A stretch of 64,000 nucleotides of DNA from Gordionus sp. m RMFG-2023 (Eukaryota; Nematomorpha; Gordioida; Chordodea; Parachordodidae). This document shows positions 1 through 12,593 of the stretch, piece after piece. Position numbers and translations under genes: made by a program. The first letter of the stretch is position 1. The number at the start of each line of letters is the position of its first letter. The notes under the pieces are model-generated. The model was not told the origin of the DNA and ran no database searches. It worked only from the letters and a program-made list of their open reading frames with translations. Where the stretch lies: the NCBI RefSeq assembly GCF_954871325.1, contig NC_088775.1, positions 42,943,561 through 43,007,560 of the forward strand, in the 5' to 3' direction.

Positions 1-730
1 TTGATATACTTCAAACTAAAATTAACGATATATCATATTGTCTTAAAAGTATTAACGATTTCAGAAATTCAGTTAAATCTAACATAGAAAACTTTGATGT
101 TTTTTGGAGAAATTTAAATGTAAAGGGAAATATTGAAGACAATTTAGATAAAAAACGTAATAGATCCGGATTGCCTAATACAAGAGAATTTTATAAAAAT
201 TTGATAATTAAAATAATAGATAATATAATCAATGAAATTGATTTTCGGTTTGATACATTAAAAAATATCAAATTCGTCGAATTGTTAGATATTAGTAAAT
301 TTCAAATATTTAATCAAAATTTCCCAAAATATTTATTAGACAATTTAAATGACACTTATTCTCAATTTTTCGACTTACACAAGCTGGAAACCAAATTAAA
401 GGTAGTGTTTAGTGACGATGAATTTAGAAAGAGAAAAAATGTTTATGAAATACTTGAATTTTTAATTAATACCGATTTGATGAAAAGTTTTAGAGTTTTT
501 TAAATTATGCAAATTCATTTTAACTTTGGCTGCAACAACAGCAAGTGCATAACGGGGGTTTTCATCTTTAAAAATAATCAAATCTTATTGTAGAAACAGA
601 ATGCGTCAAAATCGATTTCGAATCTAGCTTTGATTTCTATTGAAAAAAAATTATTGAAAAATTTAAAATCTAGTAATAACTTTTATAATTCAGTACTTGA
701 TCATTTTACTCAAAAACAAAGACGAATTCC
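1..730 (+). pseudogene. hAT-type transposase, C-terminal part, degraded
   Basis: Two blocks of translation resemble the C-terminal half of hAT transposases of the THAP12/ZMYM1-like type found in animal genomes. The first, about 150-503, reads as a helical stretch that includes NTREFYKNLIIKIIDNIINE. The second, about 505-730, resembles the hAT dimerisation domain: LTLAATTASA followed by FSSLKIIKSYCRNRM and ALISIEKKL, matching the family pattern of an SAERSFS-like turn, then LKxIK and R(M)xxxR. Several stops and a frame change separate the blocks, and the key SAER turn is damaged, so it is not functional. The 5' part lies left of the window. Without a search I cannot tell which hAT subgroup it belongs to. 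Confidence 0.6.
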
Positions 731-845
731 GCTTATTTATATATCTTTATTTTTTATGGTTTGACTAATAAATAAAATAAAAAATTTTTTTGATTGCTTC
801 CCTAGTAGTAAACTTGACGCCTCGTCACTGTGTCGTACTATAATT

Positions 846-1121
846 ACCTATTTTGAAAAATAGTTGCGTATTTTATTTTGGGAAATAGTTACCTATTTTA
901 TTTTGAAAAAGAGTTGGATATTTTATTTTGAAAAATAGTTGGCTATTTTATTTTGAAAAATAGTTGGCTATTTTATTTTAAATAGTTGGCTATTTTATTT
1001 TGAAAAATAGTTGGCTATTTTATTTTGAAAAATAGTTGGCTATTTTATTTTGAAAAATAGTTGGCTATTTTATTTTGAAAAATAATTACCTATTTTATTT
1101 TGGAAAATAGATTCGATTTTA
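846..1121. repeat. 25-bp tandem repeat, about 11 copies
   Basis: The unit is close to TATTTTATTTTGAAAAATAG followed by TTGGC. Copies are nearly identical in the middle and decay at both ends; one copy is short. It has no spacers, so it is a plain minisatellite. Confidence 0.9.
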
Positions 1122-1500
1122 TATTTATAAAAAATAATAAGCGGATAACTAAGCGCAAAGGCTTGCTATTTAATGTCGTTGTAAATTGTAAAAGCATGAC
1201 TTTTACTTAAATAACGCTCTAATTATAGAAGTTACAAAGCACTACTTTTTAATATTTTATAATCTAAAGCCATCAAAGATTTAAGAAGGATTCTGTGCCA
1301 ATATTTTTTATTAAAAAAAATTAGATTGGGTACGGTAATTTTTTAAAATTAGATGGGGTAAGACCTTTCTAACAAGTAACTTGGTTAACAATATATATTT
1401 TCAATAATTTTTGAAATAATACATAATTTTCAAAATATCTTTATTTTATCCTTGTTTAAATTTTTAAAAAGTTTAAAAATTTTACATATGACAATTGTTA
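1122..1500. other. AT-rich spacer, nothing recognised
   Basis: Low-complexity A/T sequence between two tandem arrays. I see no open frame, element end or RNA gene in it. Confidence 0.5.
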
Positions 1501-2760
1501 GTTTTCTATGTTATATATAAAAAAAAATCAAAAAAGTTCAAAAATAACGATTATAACAAATGTCACTTTCCACATCATCACTGAAATTTTAATTTAATAT
1601 GTTAAAAAAATATTTTTTTTACCCATTTGCCTCAAAAAGGTTCAATAATAACGATTATGACAATTGTCACTTTTCTGTAGAAGATCTTCACAAATTTAAT
1701 ATGATAACAACATCTATTTTTACCCATTTGTCTTAAAAAATTCAAAAAAGTTCAAAAATAACGATTATGACAATGGTCACTTTCCTGTGGTACATCTTCA
1801 CTGAAATTTTAATCTAACATGTTAACAATATCTATTTTTACCCATATGCCTTAAAAAATTTCAAAAAAGTTCAAAAATAACGATTATGACAATTTTAACT
1901 TTCCTGTGATACATCTTCACTGAAATTTTAATTTAACATATTAATAATATCTATTTTTACCCATTTGCCTTAAAAAAATTCAAAAAGATTCAATAATAAC
2001 GATTATGACAATTGTCACTTTCCTGTTGTACATCTTCACTGAAATTTTAATTTAATATGTTAACAACATCTATTTTTACTCATTTGCCTTAAAAAAATTC
2101 AAAAAATTTTAAAAATAACGATTATGAGAATTGTCACTTTCTTGTAGTACATCATCACTGAAATTTTAATTTAATATGTTAACAATATATATTTTTACCC
2201 AATTGCCTTAAAAAAATTCAAAAAAGTTCAATAATAACGATTATGACAATTGTCACTTTCCTGTAGTACATCTTCACTGAAATTTTAATTTAACATGTTA
2301 GCAATATCTATTTTTATCCATTTGCCTTAAATTAATTCAAAAAAGTTTAAAAATAACGATTATGACAATTGTCGCTTTGGTGGTACATCTTCACTGAAAT
2401 TTTAATCTAACATGTTAACAATATCTATTTTTACCCATTTGTCTTAAAAAATATCAAAAAAGTTCAAAAATAACAATTATGTCAATTGTCACTTTTCTGT
2501 GGTACATTTTCACTGAAATTTTAATTTAACATGTTAATAATATGTAATTTTACCCATTTGCCTTAAAAAAATTTAAAAAAGGTTCAATAATAACGTTTAT
2601 GACAATTGCCACTTTCCTGTGGTACATCTTCACTGAAATTTTAATTTAACTTGTTAACAATATCTATGCTTTAAAAAAATTCAAAAAAGTTTAAAACGAT
2701 TATGATAATTGTCACTTTCTTGTAGTACATTATCACTGAAATTTTAATTTAATATGTAAC
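1500..2760 (+). repeat. 119-bp satellite, block 1 (about 11 units)
   Basis: Start-to-start spacing of the ACGATTATGACAATTGTCAC motif is 119 bp over successive units (1880, 1999, 2118), with one shorter unit. Each unit carries two small palindromes, GACAATTGTC and one around AACATGTT, plus the constant phrases TCACTGAAATTTTAAT and TTTTTACCCATTTGCC. The array runs into the LTR at 2761 and resumes at 9913 in the same orientation, so the Gypsy element sits inside one array. Confidence 0.92.
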
Positions 2761-3054
2761 TGTTGTGATATGATGTAAAAATGTATTGATTTTTGTGTTG
2801 AAATTAGGTTATTGATGAAAAGTGTAAAGAAAAATATATATTGATTTGGTATTATTGATTTTTTTGAAAAAGTTTATGTAAAAAAAGAAAAGAAAAATTA
2901 ATTATTGTTTTCATTCTTCGCGTTTATAAAAAAAATATTTTTTTTTGTACTGAAATTGAAAGAAATAAAACATTTTTACAAGAAAATTTGTGTACGTGGT
3001 TTTTCTTAACTAAAAGTCCGTAAGTCTTACCACTAAGCATATAGAGTTCACCAC
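2761..3054 (+). repeat. 5' LTR of Gypsy element 1
   Basis: Starts TGTTGTGATATGATG and ends AGAGTTCACCAC; matched along its length by 9624-9912. It begins exactly where the satellite stops. Confidence 0.9.
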
Positions 3055-3056
3055 AG

Positions 3057-3074
3057 TGGTGCCGTGAATATTTT
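3057..3074 (+). promoter_or_regulatory. Primer-binding site of Gypsy element 1
   Basis: TGGTGCCGTGAA starts two bases after the 5' LTR, the usual place and TGG start of a tRNA primer site. I did not assign the tRNA. Confidence 0.6.
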
Positions 3075-3429
3075 AAGATACCTACTTTGTAAATAGGTTA
3101 AGCGAAAAAAACCATTGACTACCATTTTATACATAAAAGGCCAAAAAGTATTTTTTTAAAAAAAGCAAAAATTCGAAATAAAGGTAAAAATTTTTTTTAA
3201 GATAAATTCTATGAATTGTTTATTGATAATATTAATAATAATAGTTATAATTTATTGTTTTTCTTTTAAATAGTTAAAAAATTTTTAATAAAATTATTAA
3301 TAAGCTTGATATAATATAAAAATTGAAATTGAGAAAATAAATAGTGTTAAAATAGTTAAAAAATTATAAAAAAAAATGTGGAATAGAAAAATAATTAAAC
3401 TAAAAATTATTTTGAGTTTAAAGATTTTG

Positions 3430-4395
3430 CACAAGGAGAAATATATTCGGGTATAATTGTAATAATAATTGTATGGGTTGCGGGTTATAAATGGTATAGA
3501 AAAAGTGGAAATAAAGAATCAAATAGGATAAGGTGTTTAAAACAAATAGAAGAAGAAAAAAGGGAAAAAATAGAAAAATTTCAAAAAAAATGGAAAATTT
3601 TTTTAAGGAAATATATGTAATGGAAAATGATGATGAAAAAAAAGAACATTGAAAACGGATATTTTTAGCGATTCTGAAAAGAGAAAATTTGAAAGTAATT
3701 TTAATAGACCAGATTTCGTTAGAGAATCTGAAAAAGAAGAAAGAAAAGTGAAAATGGAAAATCGAAATTTGGAATATGGAAATTATGAAATTGGAATAAT
3801 AAATTTGTTGAAAAATAGAGCATTAAAGGAAATAGAAATTGAAAATATTAAAAAAAGAAAATTGAAAAAGAAATTTTAGAAAAGGAAAATAAAGAAAAGG
3901 AAAGGAAAGGAAAGAAATGCTTTAAAAAATTGAAGAATTAGAAAGTAAAATTAGACAAGGGCATGAATTTAATCAAAGATATAATGTTAATAATAATAAA
4001 AGTCAAAAAGAATGTTATAATTGTGGAAAATATGGGCATTTAAGTAGAGAATGTAATGCCAGAGTAAATCCAGAAATATTACCGAAAATATGTAAAAGAT
4101 GTGGAAAAAGGGACATAATGCGGAAGAATGTTACATTCCGGCGTATAAATTAGTAAATGGGAAACAAAAAAAATGTAATTTCTTGTGAAAATTGTGGGAA
4201 TTTGGGACATACTAAAGATAAATGTTATAAAAATGAACAAGGTATTTTCAAAGCGTTTCCAGCAGTGGAATACGTAGGAAGTGAACAGAAAAATACATTT
4301 AAAAGAAATAATAGAGAAGATATAACTTGTTATAAATGTCGTAATATTGGGCATTATGCAAGGAATTGTACAGTAGATATGATAGCAAAATAAAG
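3430..4395 (+). pseudogene. Gypsy element 1 ORF1 remnant: membrane segment plus zinc knuckles
   Basis: Fossil ORF1. The first part (about 3430-3505) encodes a hydrophobic run containing YSGIIVIIIVWVAGYKW followed by lysines and arginines, like a single-pass membrane anchor. Downstream come a Lys/Glu-rich stretch and CCHC zinc knuckles, including CYNCGKYGHLSREC, CENCGNLGHTKDKC and CYKCRNIGHYARNC. The layout matches ORF1 of the well-preserved copy at 57.3 kb. I see no capsid-like domain. Broken. Confidence 0.7.
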
Positions 4396-4599
4396 ACATT
4401 AGGAGGAGTTACATCAAAAAATACAGAGGATCAGATAAATAAAGTTATGTTTACAAGTTCAATAAATGATAATAAAATAAAAATGGAGAATGGAGTGATT
4501 GAAAATGAAAATTATGGTGTTTATAAAAATATGTTAGTAAATGTAACACAAGGGAATCAAATATGTAATTTACCTATCTTTAATTTGAAAGATAGTAGA

Positions 4600-7500
4600 A
4601 ATTGATCAATGTCCAAGGGTTAAAATCAATATAGGAAATAAAGAAATTTGGATGTTATTAGATACCGGGGCAACAATTTCGGTTATGGGATACGAGGAAT
4701 TTCACGAATTATGGCCGGATAAATTTATAATTAAGGATAAAATGAGAATAAAACAATTAAATGGATCTGAAGTTATGGTAGTGGGAAGGGTTAATTTACC
4801 GGTTTTGGTAAATGAAGAAATAATATATTTGGATTTGTGGATACTAAAAGAAAAAATTGGTGCTATTATGGGATGGTCTTGGATATCAAAGTTTGGATTA
4901 AAAAATAATTTTTGGAATATGTTTCAAGGGAAAAATAAAAATAATGAAAATATTAGAATACCAGATTCGGTAAAAGAAATGGGTATCAAAAAAATGGAAA
5001 ATGAATTTTAAAAAAATTTAATTTTGGAGAAAATTAAAGTTGAAAATATAAAGATTGATAATCAGGAAATTGGTGATAATACAAAAAAGAAATTTTAGAG
5101 AATAAAATAACAAGGTGGGATAAAATTAAAAATTTGGTAAATAATTTTGAGGAGATTCAGGAAAATAAAATAATTATAAATGAGAAATTGGGTCAGGAGG
5201 AACCTAATTGTCTGAATAATAAAAATGAAATAATAGGTATAATAGATGATTCAGGAATTGAGGAAAATATTGATTTGGATATTGATAATTTCTGTTGATG
5301 TGGAAATGGATAATATTACGGAAACAAATGATGAGAATTTTAATTTTGAGATAAACGAAAAGATGATTTTAGAGAAATTGGGACTAGAGAATAATTATGT
5401 AAGAAGTGATGAAATTTATAAAGATTCAAATTTAGAGAGGGAAAAATTGCCTGTATCACAAAATTTTCCGGTGAAATTGGTGAGAAAAAAAATTGAGGAT
5501 AATGTAATAATAGAAGAAATTGATGTAAGTCATGATTTAGGAATTTTGAAGGAGTCAGTGGATTTGGTAAATAAATATAGATATTTTTGATGAAAAATTA
5601 GGTCGTTTAATAGATTATGAAGTAGATATACGTTTGAAGGAAGGATAGATTCCACAATATTGTGCAGTACGTAGAGTGCCTTTTGAATGGAGAGCAGAAA
5701 TGGAAAAAGAATTAGATAAATGGTTAAGAGATGGGATAATTTGTCCGATTGGATATAGCGAATCCATTAGTTCCAATAAGGGGCGAATGGCAAGTTAAGG
5801 ATTTGTGCGGATTTCAGAGTAACTTTAAATCCGTGAGTTGTGGAAGTAAAGTATCCGTTACCGAGAATTGAAGAAATTTTAGCGAATTTGAAAGGGGCGA
5901 AGTATTTTTCAAAAATTGATTTTTCATGTGCGTAGTTGCAGTTACCTATGAAAGAGTCTACGAGAAAATTGTTAACCATAACGACGTTTAAAGGATTGTT
6001 TACGTTTTGTAGATTGTCATTTGGATTAAGTGTTTCGGCATCGATTTTTCAAAGAACAATGGCTGCGGTGTTTCAAGGAAGGTGTTTTTTTATTATAAGG
6101 ATGACGTATTGATTACCGGAATAACGGTAGAACAACATAATCGAAGGTTGGAAGAGGTTTTTGGACGAATAAGGGTTAAAGGATTGAGGTCAAGTAGCGA
6201 AAAAAGCGTTATGGGCATTACCGAAGTTGTATATTTGGGACATAAAATAAATGGAATAGAGGTAAAACCGTTGGATACAAATTTGATGAGTATTGCGAAT
6301 TTGAGAAAGCCGGTGAATAAGGCAGAAATTCAATCGTTTATGGGAATGGTGAATTATTACCATAGATTTATTGAAGATTTTTCAAGGATAGCAGCTCCCT
6401 TATATGAGTTATTACGGAAAAATGTATCTTTTGAATGGAAAAAGGAACAAGAATTGGCGTTTGAATGGTTGAAATTACAAATTAGTAAAGAACCTGTGTT
6501 AGTGTGTTTTAATAGTGAATTGGAAGTGATTGTGGCTGTGGATGCTTCCAGTAAAGGAGTGGGAGGAGCTTTATTGCATTTGATAGAGGGTATGGAAAGA
6601 CCGGTAATATTTTTCTCGAGAGTATTTAGAGAGGTAGAAACAAGATATTCGGTAATAGAGCAAGAAGCGTTGGCGGTTAATTTTGGTTTGACGAAATGTA
6701 GGGAATATTTGATTGGAAGGAGATTTGTAATGTATACTGATCATAAACCATTGATACATTTGTTTAAGAAAAATAACAAGGAGCTGATGATGTCACCGAG
6801 GCTTCAGAGGTGACTATTGTTAGTAGGTAGCTTTGATTTAGAATTGAAATATCGACAGGGTAAAGAAAATCATTTACCAGATGTATTATCGAGATTAGGT
6901 ATGGGAGAAGAAAGTAATTGTATAATGGAGGATAAGATGGATGAAAAAGCTTTAATTCGGATATTAACGGGGGGTTTTAAAGGTAGTCCTACGACTTGGA
7001 AAGAAATACAGGAATATACTCTGAAAGATAGGGAATTAAGTTTGATAAAATTATTTATAAAAGGTAAAAGAGCGTGGAATGATAAAGGAAATAAATTAAA
7101 AAATATAGAAACTGAATTGGTAATAATTGATGATTGTATAATGAGGGGAAATAGAGTTATAGTACCACCACGATTAAGGGAAAGAGTTTTAAATATGTTA
7201 CATGTGGGGCATCAAGGAATAGAAAAAATGAAGCAATGGGGAAGAGAATATGTATGGTGGCCCAGAATGAATGAAGAAATTAATGATTTGGGTAAAAGTT
7301 GTGAGGTTTGCAATGCTTGGTCCGATATGCCCCGGAAGGAAAAAGATAGTAATTGGCCAAAAGTTAAAGAACCATAGATAAGATTGCATTTGGATTTTTT
7401 TAAATGGGAAGAAAAAAAGTTTATTCTGAGTGTAGATGCATTTTCTAAATGGATTGAGTTTGAAGAAGTACATGGTTTAACAGCGGGATTAGTAAAAAGA

Positions 7501-8011
7501 CATTGAAAGAAATTGTTTTCGAGATTTGGTATTCCCAGTATTATGGAGTCCGATGGAGGACCGGCTTTTATAAGTGTGTTGTTTTGTGTAAAGATGAATG
7601 TGAGACATATAATGTCACCACCTTACCATCCTAGTTCGAATGGTCAGGCTGAACGAATGGTAGCTATAATGAAAAATTGGTAAAAAAAATAAAGAAAGTA
7701 AAGGAGAATTGTGGATAGCTCAATTATATTACAACAGTGCAATTGGAAAGGATGGCAAATCACCAGCAGAGAAAAAAATTAATTTCTTTTTGGATAGTTT
7801 GAGACCAGTAGATATGGATGTAGAAATTGGAGATAATGTTGTTTTGAAATTTGTTGTTAATCAATTGGTATGGGTTCGGATGTATGGAATGAATAAAAAA
7901 TGGGAAAAGGGAATAGTTATAGGGAATGTGGGAAATAAAATACTGAAAATTAGATTGGAAGACCATAGTGAGGTCACGAGACATAGAAATCAGTTAAGAG
8001 CAAGGGTATGA
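4600..8011 (+). pseudogene. Gypsy element 1 pol remnant (PR-RT-RNaseH-IN)
   Basis: Fossil pol in several pieces. Recognisable parts are the aspartic protease (LLDTGATISVMGYEEF near 4652), the reverse transcriptase region (about 5600-6400), RNase H (VDASSKGVGGALLH and YTDHKPLIHLF, about 6530-6800), the integrase zinc-binding domain (HVGHQGIEKMKQWG to CEVCNAW, about 7200-7320) and the integrase core and C-terminal region up to 8011. Every part lines up with the open pol at 58.1-61.4 kb, which makes the assignment firm. Broken in several places. Confidence 0.9.
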
Positions 8012-8867
8012 AGAGTAGTAATATATATATATAAAAAAAAATGTGTAAAATGTAAGGATCAATTAGGAAAAATTTAATAAAAGTAGAAGGTGGAGAATTG
8101 GGGACTCTTTAAGGGCAGCCAATCTTAATTTGTTGACCGTTAATGTAAATATGTATAAATTGAGAGTTGGTAGAAAGTATAAAAGTCGGAAATAAGGTTA
8201 AATATATGGGGTTAAGTGGCCATAGGACAATCGCTAAAGAATTAGCTATGTGTTGTATTTAACCCATTATGTTTTGAAATTTTGGAGTGAATAAAGAATG
8301 TGTGTTGCATTAACTCATTCTGTTATTATTAGGGAATTATTTAATTAATTCAAATTCAGAAGAAATTTTGTAAAAAAGGGAATAAATAATTGAGGGTAAT
8401 GTTAAAGGAGATAATTAATTAGAGAAGTTGGTAAAATAAAAGTTATAAAAAGTTAAAATAGAATTTCTGAGAGTTAAAAAAAAGGAAAATTGTAATAAAA
8501 GGGGGAACGCATTTAGGTGGCGTATGGTGTAAAAGAGAAATTTAAAAAAAAAAAAAGGAATTGAGGTTAAAAAAAAGAAAAAAAAACAACTGGTAGAGTA
8601 ATATGTAAAATATTTTTAAAGTTAAAGAAAGAGATGTAAAGGAAAAATTGTGTTATTTTCAAGTTTGGTATGTGTTATTGTGTTTTATTAAAAAGGAAGA
8701 AATAATAATAATAATATTTTATTATTTTTATTGGTAGTAAAAAAAAATAAAGAAGAAATTGTTGTGTTATCGGTTTAATCTAGTTTTGTAAATTGTTTTG
8801 AAAGGTAAGAAGTTTTTGTTGAAAATTTTTGTAAAACAAAGAAGAAAAGAAAAATTATTTTTAATTC
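8012..8867. other. AT-rich, non-coding stretch 3' of pol in Gypsy element 1
   Basis: Runs of A and short purine-rich repeats with no credible open frame. The same kind of stretch lies between pol and the 3' ORF in the copy at 57-63 kb, so it appears to be part of the element's normal layout. Confidence 0.5.
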
Positions 8868-9390
8868 ATGGAGACATTTTATATTAAGGCCCATAGAACT
8901 ATGATTCAGGTGAATTCTTTGGATATGGCGAACCCATTGGCTGACAAATGGCATAATTTGTGGATTGATCAACAAACAGGAGAAGGAGCAACACAAAAAA
9001 CATACTCATATCGTATGGTCCTATGTCCTCGCAAGGAAAGGTGGCGTTACATGCAAATTACGCGTCTGGGCCGGCTACTATTCTAATGCGGCAACTGGGG
9101 ATGAGTGGAACCAACATAAACTGCTTCAAATGTGGTGGACGGGGACATAAAGCAAGGGAGTGAGCAAACGGGGTGAGCACATCGTACACGTTGAACAATG
9201 GGCTCAATCGTTGGGCTGGGGGGCAACAGCGGAGGATAATAGACGATTCTCGATTAGTAGCTAGGGAAGCAGAAGATTTTGCGGAACGGCGTCTGATGTA
9301 TAAATTCCTTCCAGCAGCCGAAACTGTTTCATGTGGGGTGACGAAGAATTTGGGTAAAAAGGAAATTCAGGAGTTAGGAATTCTAAAATG
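8868..9390 (+). pseudogene. 3' zinc-knuckle ORF remnant of Gypsy element 1
   Basis: A coding-looking block 0.85 kb downstream of pol and just before the 3' LTR. The start reads METFYIKAHRTMIQVNSLDM then NPLADKWHNLW, and further on there is one knuckle-like CFKCGGRGHKARE segment followed by an Arg/Glu-rich tail. The copy at 57-63 kb has an ORF in the same place with a similar start (DMEPLASEWRAL) and one CCHC knuckle (62650-63042). Two copies with the same downstream ORF argue that it is a genuine gene of the element. Broken here. Confidence 0.55.
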
Positions 9391-9623
9391 ACGGGTCAAA
9401 AAAATAATAATTTTAACGATAGCGGAGTGGAGGTGGAAATGAGCGACTCTATAGAGGAGTTCCTCATAAACGCTCCGGTCCCATGATTTTTTTTTGTGTT
9501 GTGTGAATATTTTTTTTATATAAATAAATTTTAGCGGAATAATAGTTGTTTTTTTTGTAGTGCATATTAAAAGGAAATTTTTATTAGCATGTACCCTGGA
9601 TTTTATCCTTAGAAGGGGTTACA

Positions 9624-9912
9624 TGTTGTGATATGATGTAAAAATGTATAGATTTTTGTGTTGAAATTAGGTTATTGATGAAAAGTGTAAAGAAAAATAT
9701 ATATTTGGTAATATTGATTTTTTTGAAAAAGTTTATGTAAAAAAAGAAAAGAAAAATTAATTATTGTATACATTCTTTGCTTTTATAAAAAATATATTTT
9801 TTTTATACTGAAATTGAAAGAAATAAAACATTTTTACAAGAAAATTTGTGTACGTTGTTTTTCTTAACTAAAAGTCCGTAAGTCTTACCACTAAGCATAT
9901 AGAGTTCACCAC
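9624..9912 (+). repeat. 3' LTR of Gypsy element 1
   Basis: Near copy of 2761-3054, about 10-12 differences in 290 bp by eye. It is preceded by a short purine run (AGAAGGGG), a plausible polypurine tract. Confidence 0.9.
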
Positions 9913-11060
9913 TTTAACAATATATATTTTTACCCATTTGCCTTAAAAAAATTCAAAAAAGTTGAATAATAACGATTATGACAATTGTCACTTTCCTGTA
10001 GTATATTTTCACTGAAATTTTAATCTAACATGTTAACAAATATCTATTTTTACCCATTTGCCTTAAAAAAATTCAAAAAAGTTCAAAAATAACGATTATG
10101 ACAATTTTAACTTTCCTGTGATACATCTTCACTGAAATTTTAATTTAACATGTTAACAATATTAATGCTTTAAAAAAATTTAAAAAAGTTCAATAATAAC
10201 GATTATGAGAATTGTCACTTTCTTGTAGTGCATCTTCACTGAAATTTTAATTTAACATGTTAACAATATCTATTTTTATCCATTTGCCTTAAAAAATTCA
10301 AAAATGTTTAAAAATAACGATTATGACAATTGTCGCTTTCCTGTGGTACATCTTCACTGAAATTTTAATCTAACATGTTAACATATCTATTTTTGCCCAT
10401 TTGCCTTAAAAAAATTCAAAAATGTTTAAAAATAACGATTATGACAAATGTCACTTTGCTGTAGTGCATCTTCACTGAAATTTTAATTTAATATGTTAAC
10501 AACATCTATTTTTACCCATTTGTCTTAAAAATATTCAAAAAAGTTTAAAAATAACGATTATGACAATTATCACTTTTCTGTGGTACTTCTTCACTGAAAT
10601 TATAATCTAACATGTTAACAATATCTATTTTTACCCATTTGCCTTAAAAAAATTCAAAAAAGTTTAAAAATAACGATTATGACAATTTTAACTTTCCTGT
10701 GATACATCTTCACTGAAATTTTAATTTAACATGTTAATAATATCTAAGCTTTAAAAAAATTCAAAAAAGTTCAAAAATGATTATGACAATTGTCTCTTTT
10801 CTATGGTACATCTTCATTGGAATTTTAATTTTACATCTTAATAATAAAAATTATAACCTATTTACGACATAATAAATCAAATAAGTTAAAAAATAACGAT
10901 TATTACAATTGTCACTTTTCTGTGTTACTTACATTACATCTCATTGATATTTTAATTTTAATTTATTTTTAAATATAAATTTTTACCCATATATGTCAAA
11001 AAAGTTTAAAAAATAACGATTATGAAAATTGTCGATACTACATCTTTATTGAATTTTAAT
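9913..11060 (+). repeat. 119-bp satellite, block 2 (about 9 units)
   Basis: Continuation of block 1 after the Gypsy insertion, same unit and orientation. The last units (10.8-11.06 kb) are more diverged. It ends where the 3' side of the minus-strand Gypsy element begins. Confidence 0.9.
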
Positions 11061-11308
11061 TTTAATTTAACATGCCTACTAACCCATTTACTTCAAAAAA
11101 TAATATCAAAAAAATAATAATTTACTATAACATTCTAAAATATGAAGATCTTTGAAGATCGTTGTTCTATAATATTTTTAAATTAAAGATCTTCAAAGAT
11201 CTAAATTTTTTAAAATGAAAAGATCGTCATTTTAAGATCTTTCTCAAATTTTTGAGCCAAATCTTGCTCAAAAATCTTCAAAGAAGATCTTTTGTACAAC
11301 TCTGCATT
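11061..11308. other. Short palindromes and AT-rich sequence
   Basis: Contains AGATCTTCAAAGATCT-type short palindromes at about 11145-11200. Probably part of the 3' region of the minus-strand Gypsy element, but its end is not resolved. Confidence 0.35.
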
Positions 11309-11615
11309 CAGGATACATATTCCCCTGCAACATAAGATTTTTTCCTTTAATGTCAAATTCTTCATATACATATATTTCCTTTTATTAATTTTAGAGGTAT
11401 TTATATTGGGAATTCTCTCAGGATACATCTTCCCCTGCAACATAAGATTATTTTTTCCTTTAAATGTCAAATTCTTCATAAACATATATTTCCTTTTACT
11501 AATTTTAGATATATTTATATTGGGCATTCTCCCAGGATAGATATTCCCCTGCAACATAAGATTTTTTCCTTTAATCATATACATATATTTCCTTTTACTA
11601 ATTATAGATAATATA
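11309..11615. repeat. 110-114-bp tandem repeat, three copies
   Basis: Marked by GGATACATATTCCCCTGCAA at about 11310, 11420 and 11534, with a shared TATTTCCTTTTA segment. Open frames across it on both strands follow from the repeat and are not genes. Confidence 0.85.
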
Positions 11616-12353
11616 TCGCCCCTCCTCATACCCCCGATCGTAATCTTCCCGGTTCCACGCCTCTTTTCAATTGATCCCGATGCCGTATTCCCTCTCTCCT
11701 GTCGGTGAAATCAACTCGATTTAATTTTTGTCCCATGTTTTCCACGATCACCCCGAATTCTTACCTTCTTGTACTTCCATATATTCCTGCCCACACGGTT
11801 TGTCCCACTCCAAACTCAGGCGGATTCCATTATCTGCCTTTCCGCTTCTTGATGTGGTTTCAGCTTTAATAAATCCAATAGTATTCTGGTTCGCCTTTAA
11901 AAACTTTTCGGCTGGAGATTTTTCCTCCCCCTTTCGACTGATGTTATAATATGCTATGGCTATCCAATTTCCCTACCTCCATACTTTGATTTTATTAACC
12001 AGTTTTTGACAACCGACACCATCCTTTCTGCCTGACCATTGGAGCTCGGATAATATGGTTGTCCTAAAATATGTCTTACTCCAGTTTCCAAACAAAACGC
12101 TTTAAACTGTACACTGGTAAACGCCGGGCCTCTGTCAGATACTATCGTTTGCGCTACTCCGAATAGCCCATAGATTTTTTAACGTTTTCACTACCATTTG
12201 AATCATTAAACCCCTTATATCCTCATACTCCACCCATTTTGAGTACGCGTCGACCCCGAGTATATAAATCTTATTTTCAAAGTCAAAGAAGACAACGTGT
12301 ATCCTCTCCCACTGCTGCGTCGCCTTTGGCCAAACACTCTTCTTGTCCTCAGT

Positions 12354-12593
12354 GTCTACATGAGCGGGGGAGGGGGGGGGTAGGAACAGTTTGCATCCTA
12401 ATATCTATAAAGGGATAGGGGGTAGGAGGTAGGTGGTAGGGGGTAGGCATTATGGGGGGGTAGGCTATAATAATCTAGAAAATTTTCCATTACTTTTTTA
12501 AATTATCTATGGATAACATTTTGGTATTTTTAGGGGGATAGATATATATTTTTGAGGGGGGTTTGCATCCAGTGAATATACTGTCATGTAGAC
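12354..12593. mobile_element. G-rich MITE-like insertion, 240 bp
   Basis: Starts GTCTACATGA and ends with its reverse complement TCATGTAGAC. The interior is strongly G-rich on the + strand, with several G runs and GGGTAGG-type repeats, unlike the AT-rich surroundings. It interrupts the integrase of Gypsy element 2. GTTTGCATCC occurs twice within it. A relative with GTCTAC ends and a C run lies at 20506-20548. Superfamily unknown. Confidence 0.6.

Larger units (their letters stand above)
2761..9912 (+). mobile_element. Ty3/Gypsy-type LTR element 1, degraded full-length copy
   Basis: Fossil LTR element of about 7.15 kb inside the 119-bp satellite. Parts in order: 5' LTR (2761-3054), primer-binding site right after it, ORF1 remnant (membrane segment, then zinc knuckles; about 3430-4395), protease, reverse transcriptase, RNase H and integrase remnants (about 4600-8011), an AT-rich stretch, a zinc-knuckle ORF remnant (about 8868-9390), and 3' LTR (9624-9912). 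It is broken, with on the order of ten or more breaks. The LTRs differ at about 4 percent of sites by eye, so it is not a recent insertion. It belongs to the same clade as the elements at 11.6-19.0 kb (minus) and 56.75-63.4 kb (plus), judged from shared ORF1, protease and integrase wording. TAAC lies next to both ends, but a clean target duplication is not certain. Confidence 0.9.

Noticed and set aside
846-1121. Regular short repeats that could be taken for a CRISPR array
   Set aside because: Units are directly adjacent with no unique spacers, and the DNA is eukaryotic. The same applies to the arrays at 18480, 27130, 31086 and 54216.
3649-3879. Lys/Glu-rich open frame as a separate host gene
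   Set aside because: It is part of the ORF1 remnant of Gypsy element 1, between the membrane segment and the zinc knuckles.
11210-11629. 139-codon open frame on the minus strand
   Set aside because: Three copies of a 110-bp tandem repeat translated in a row; no coding signature.
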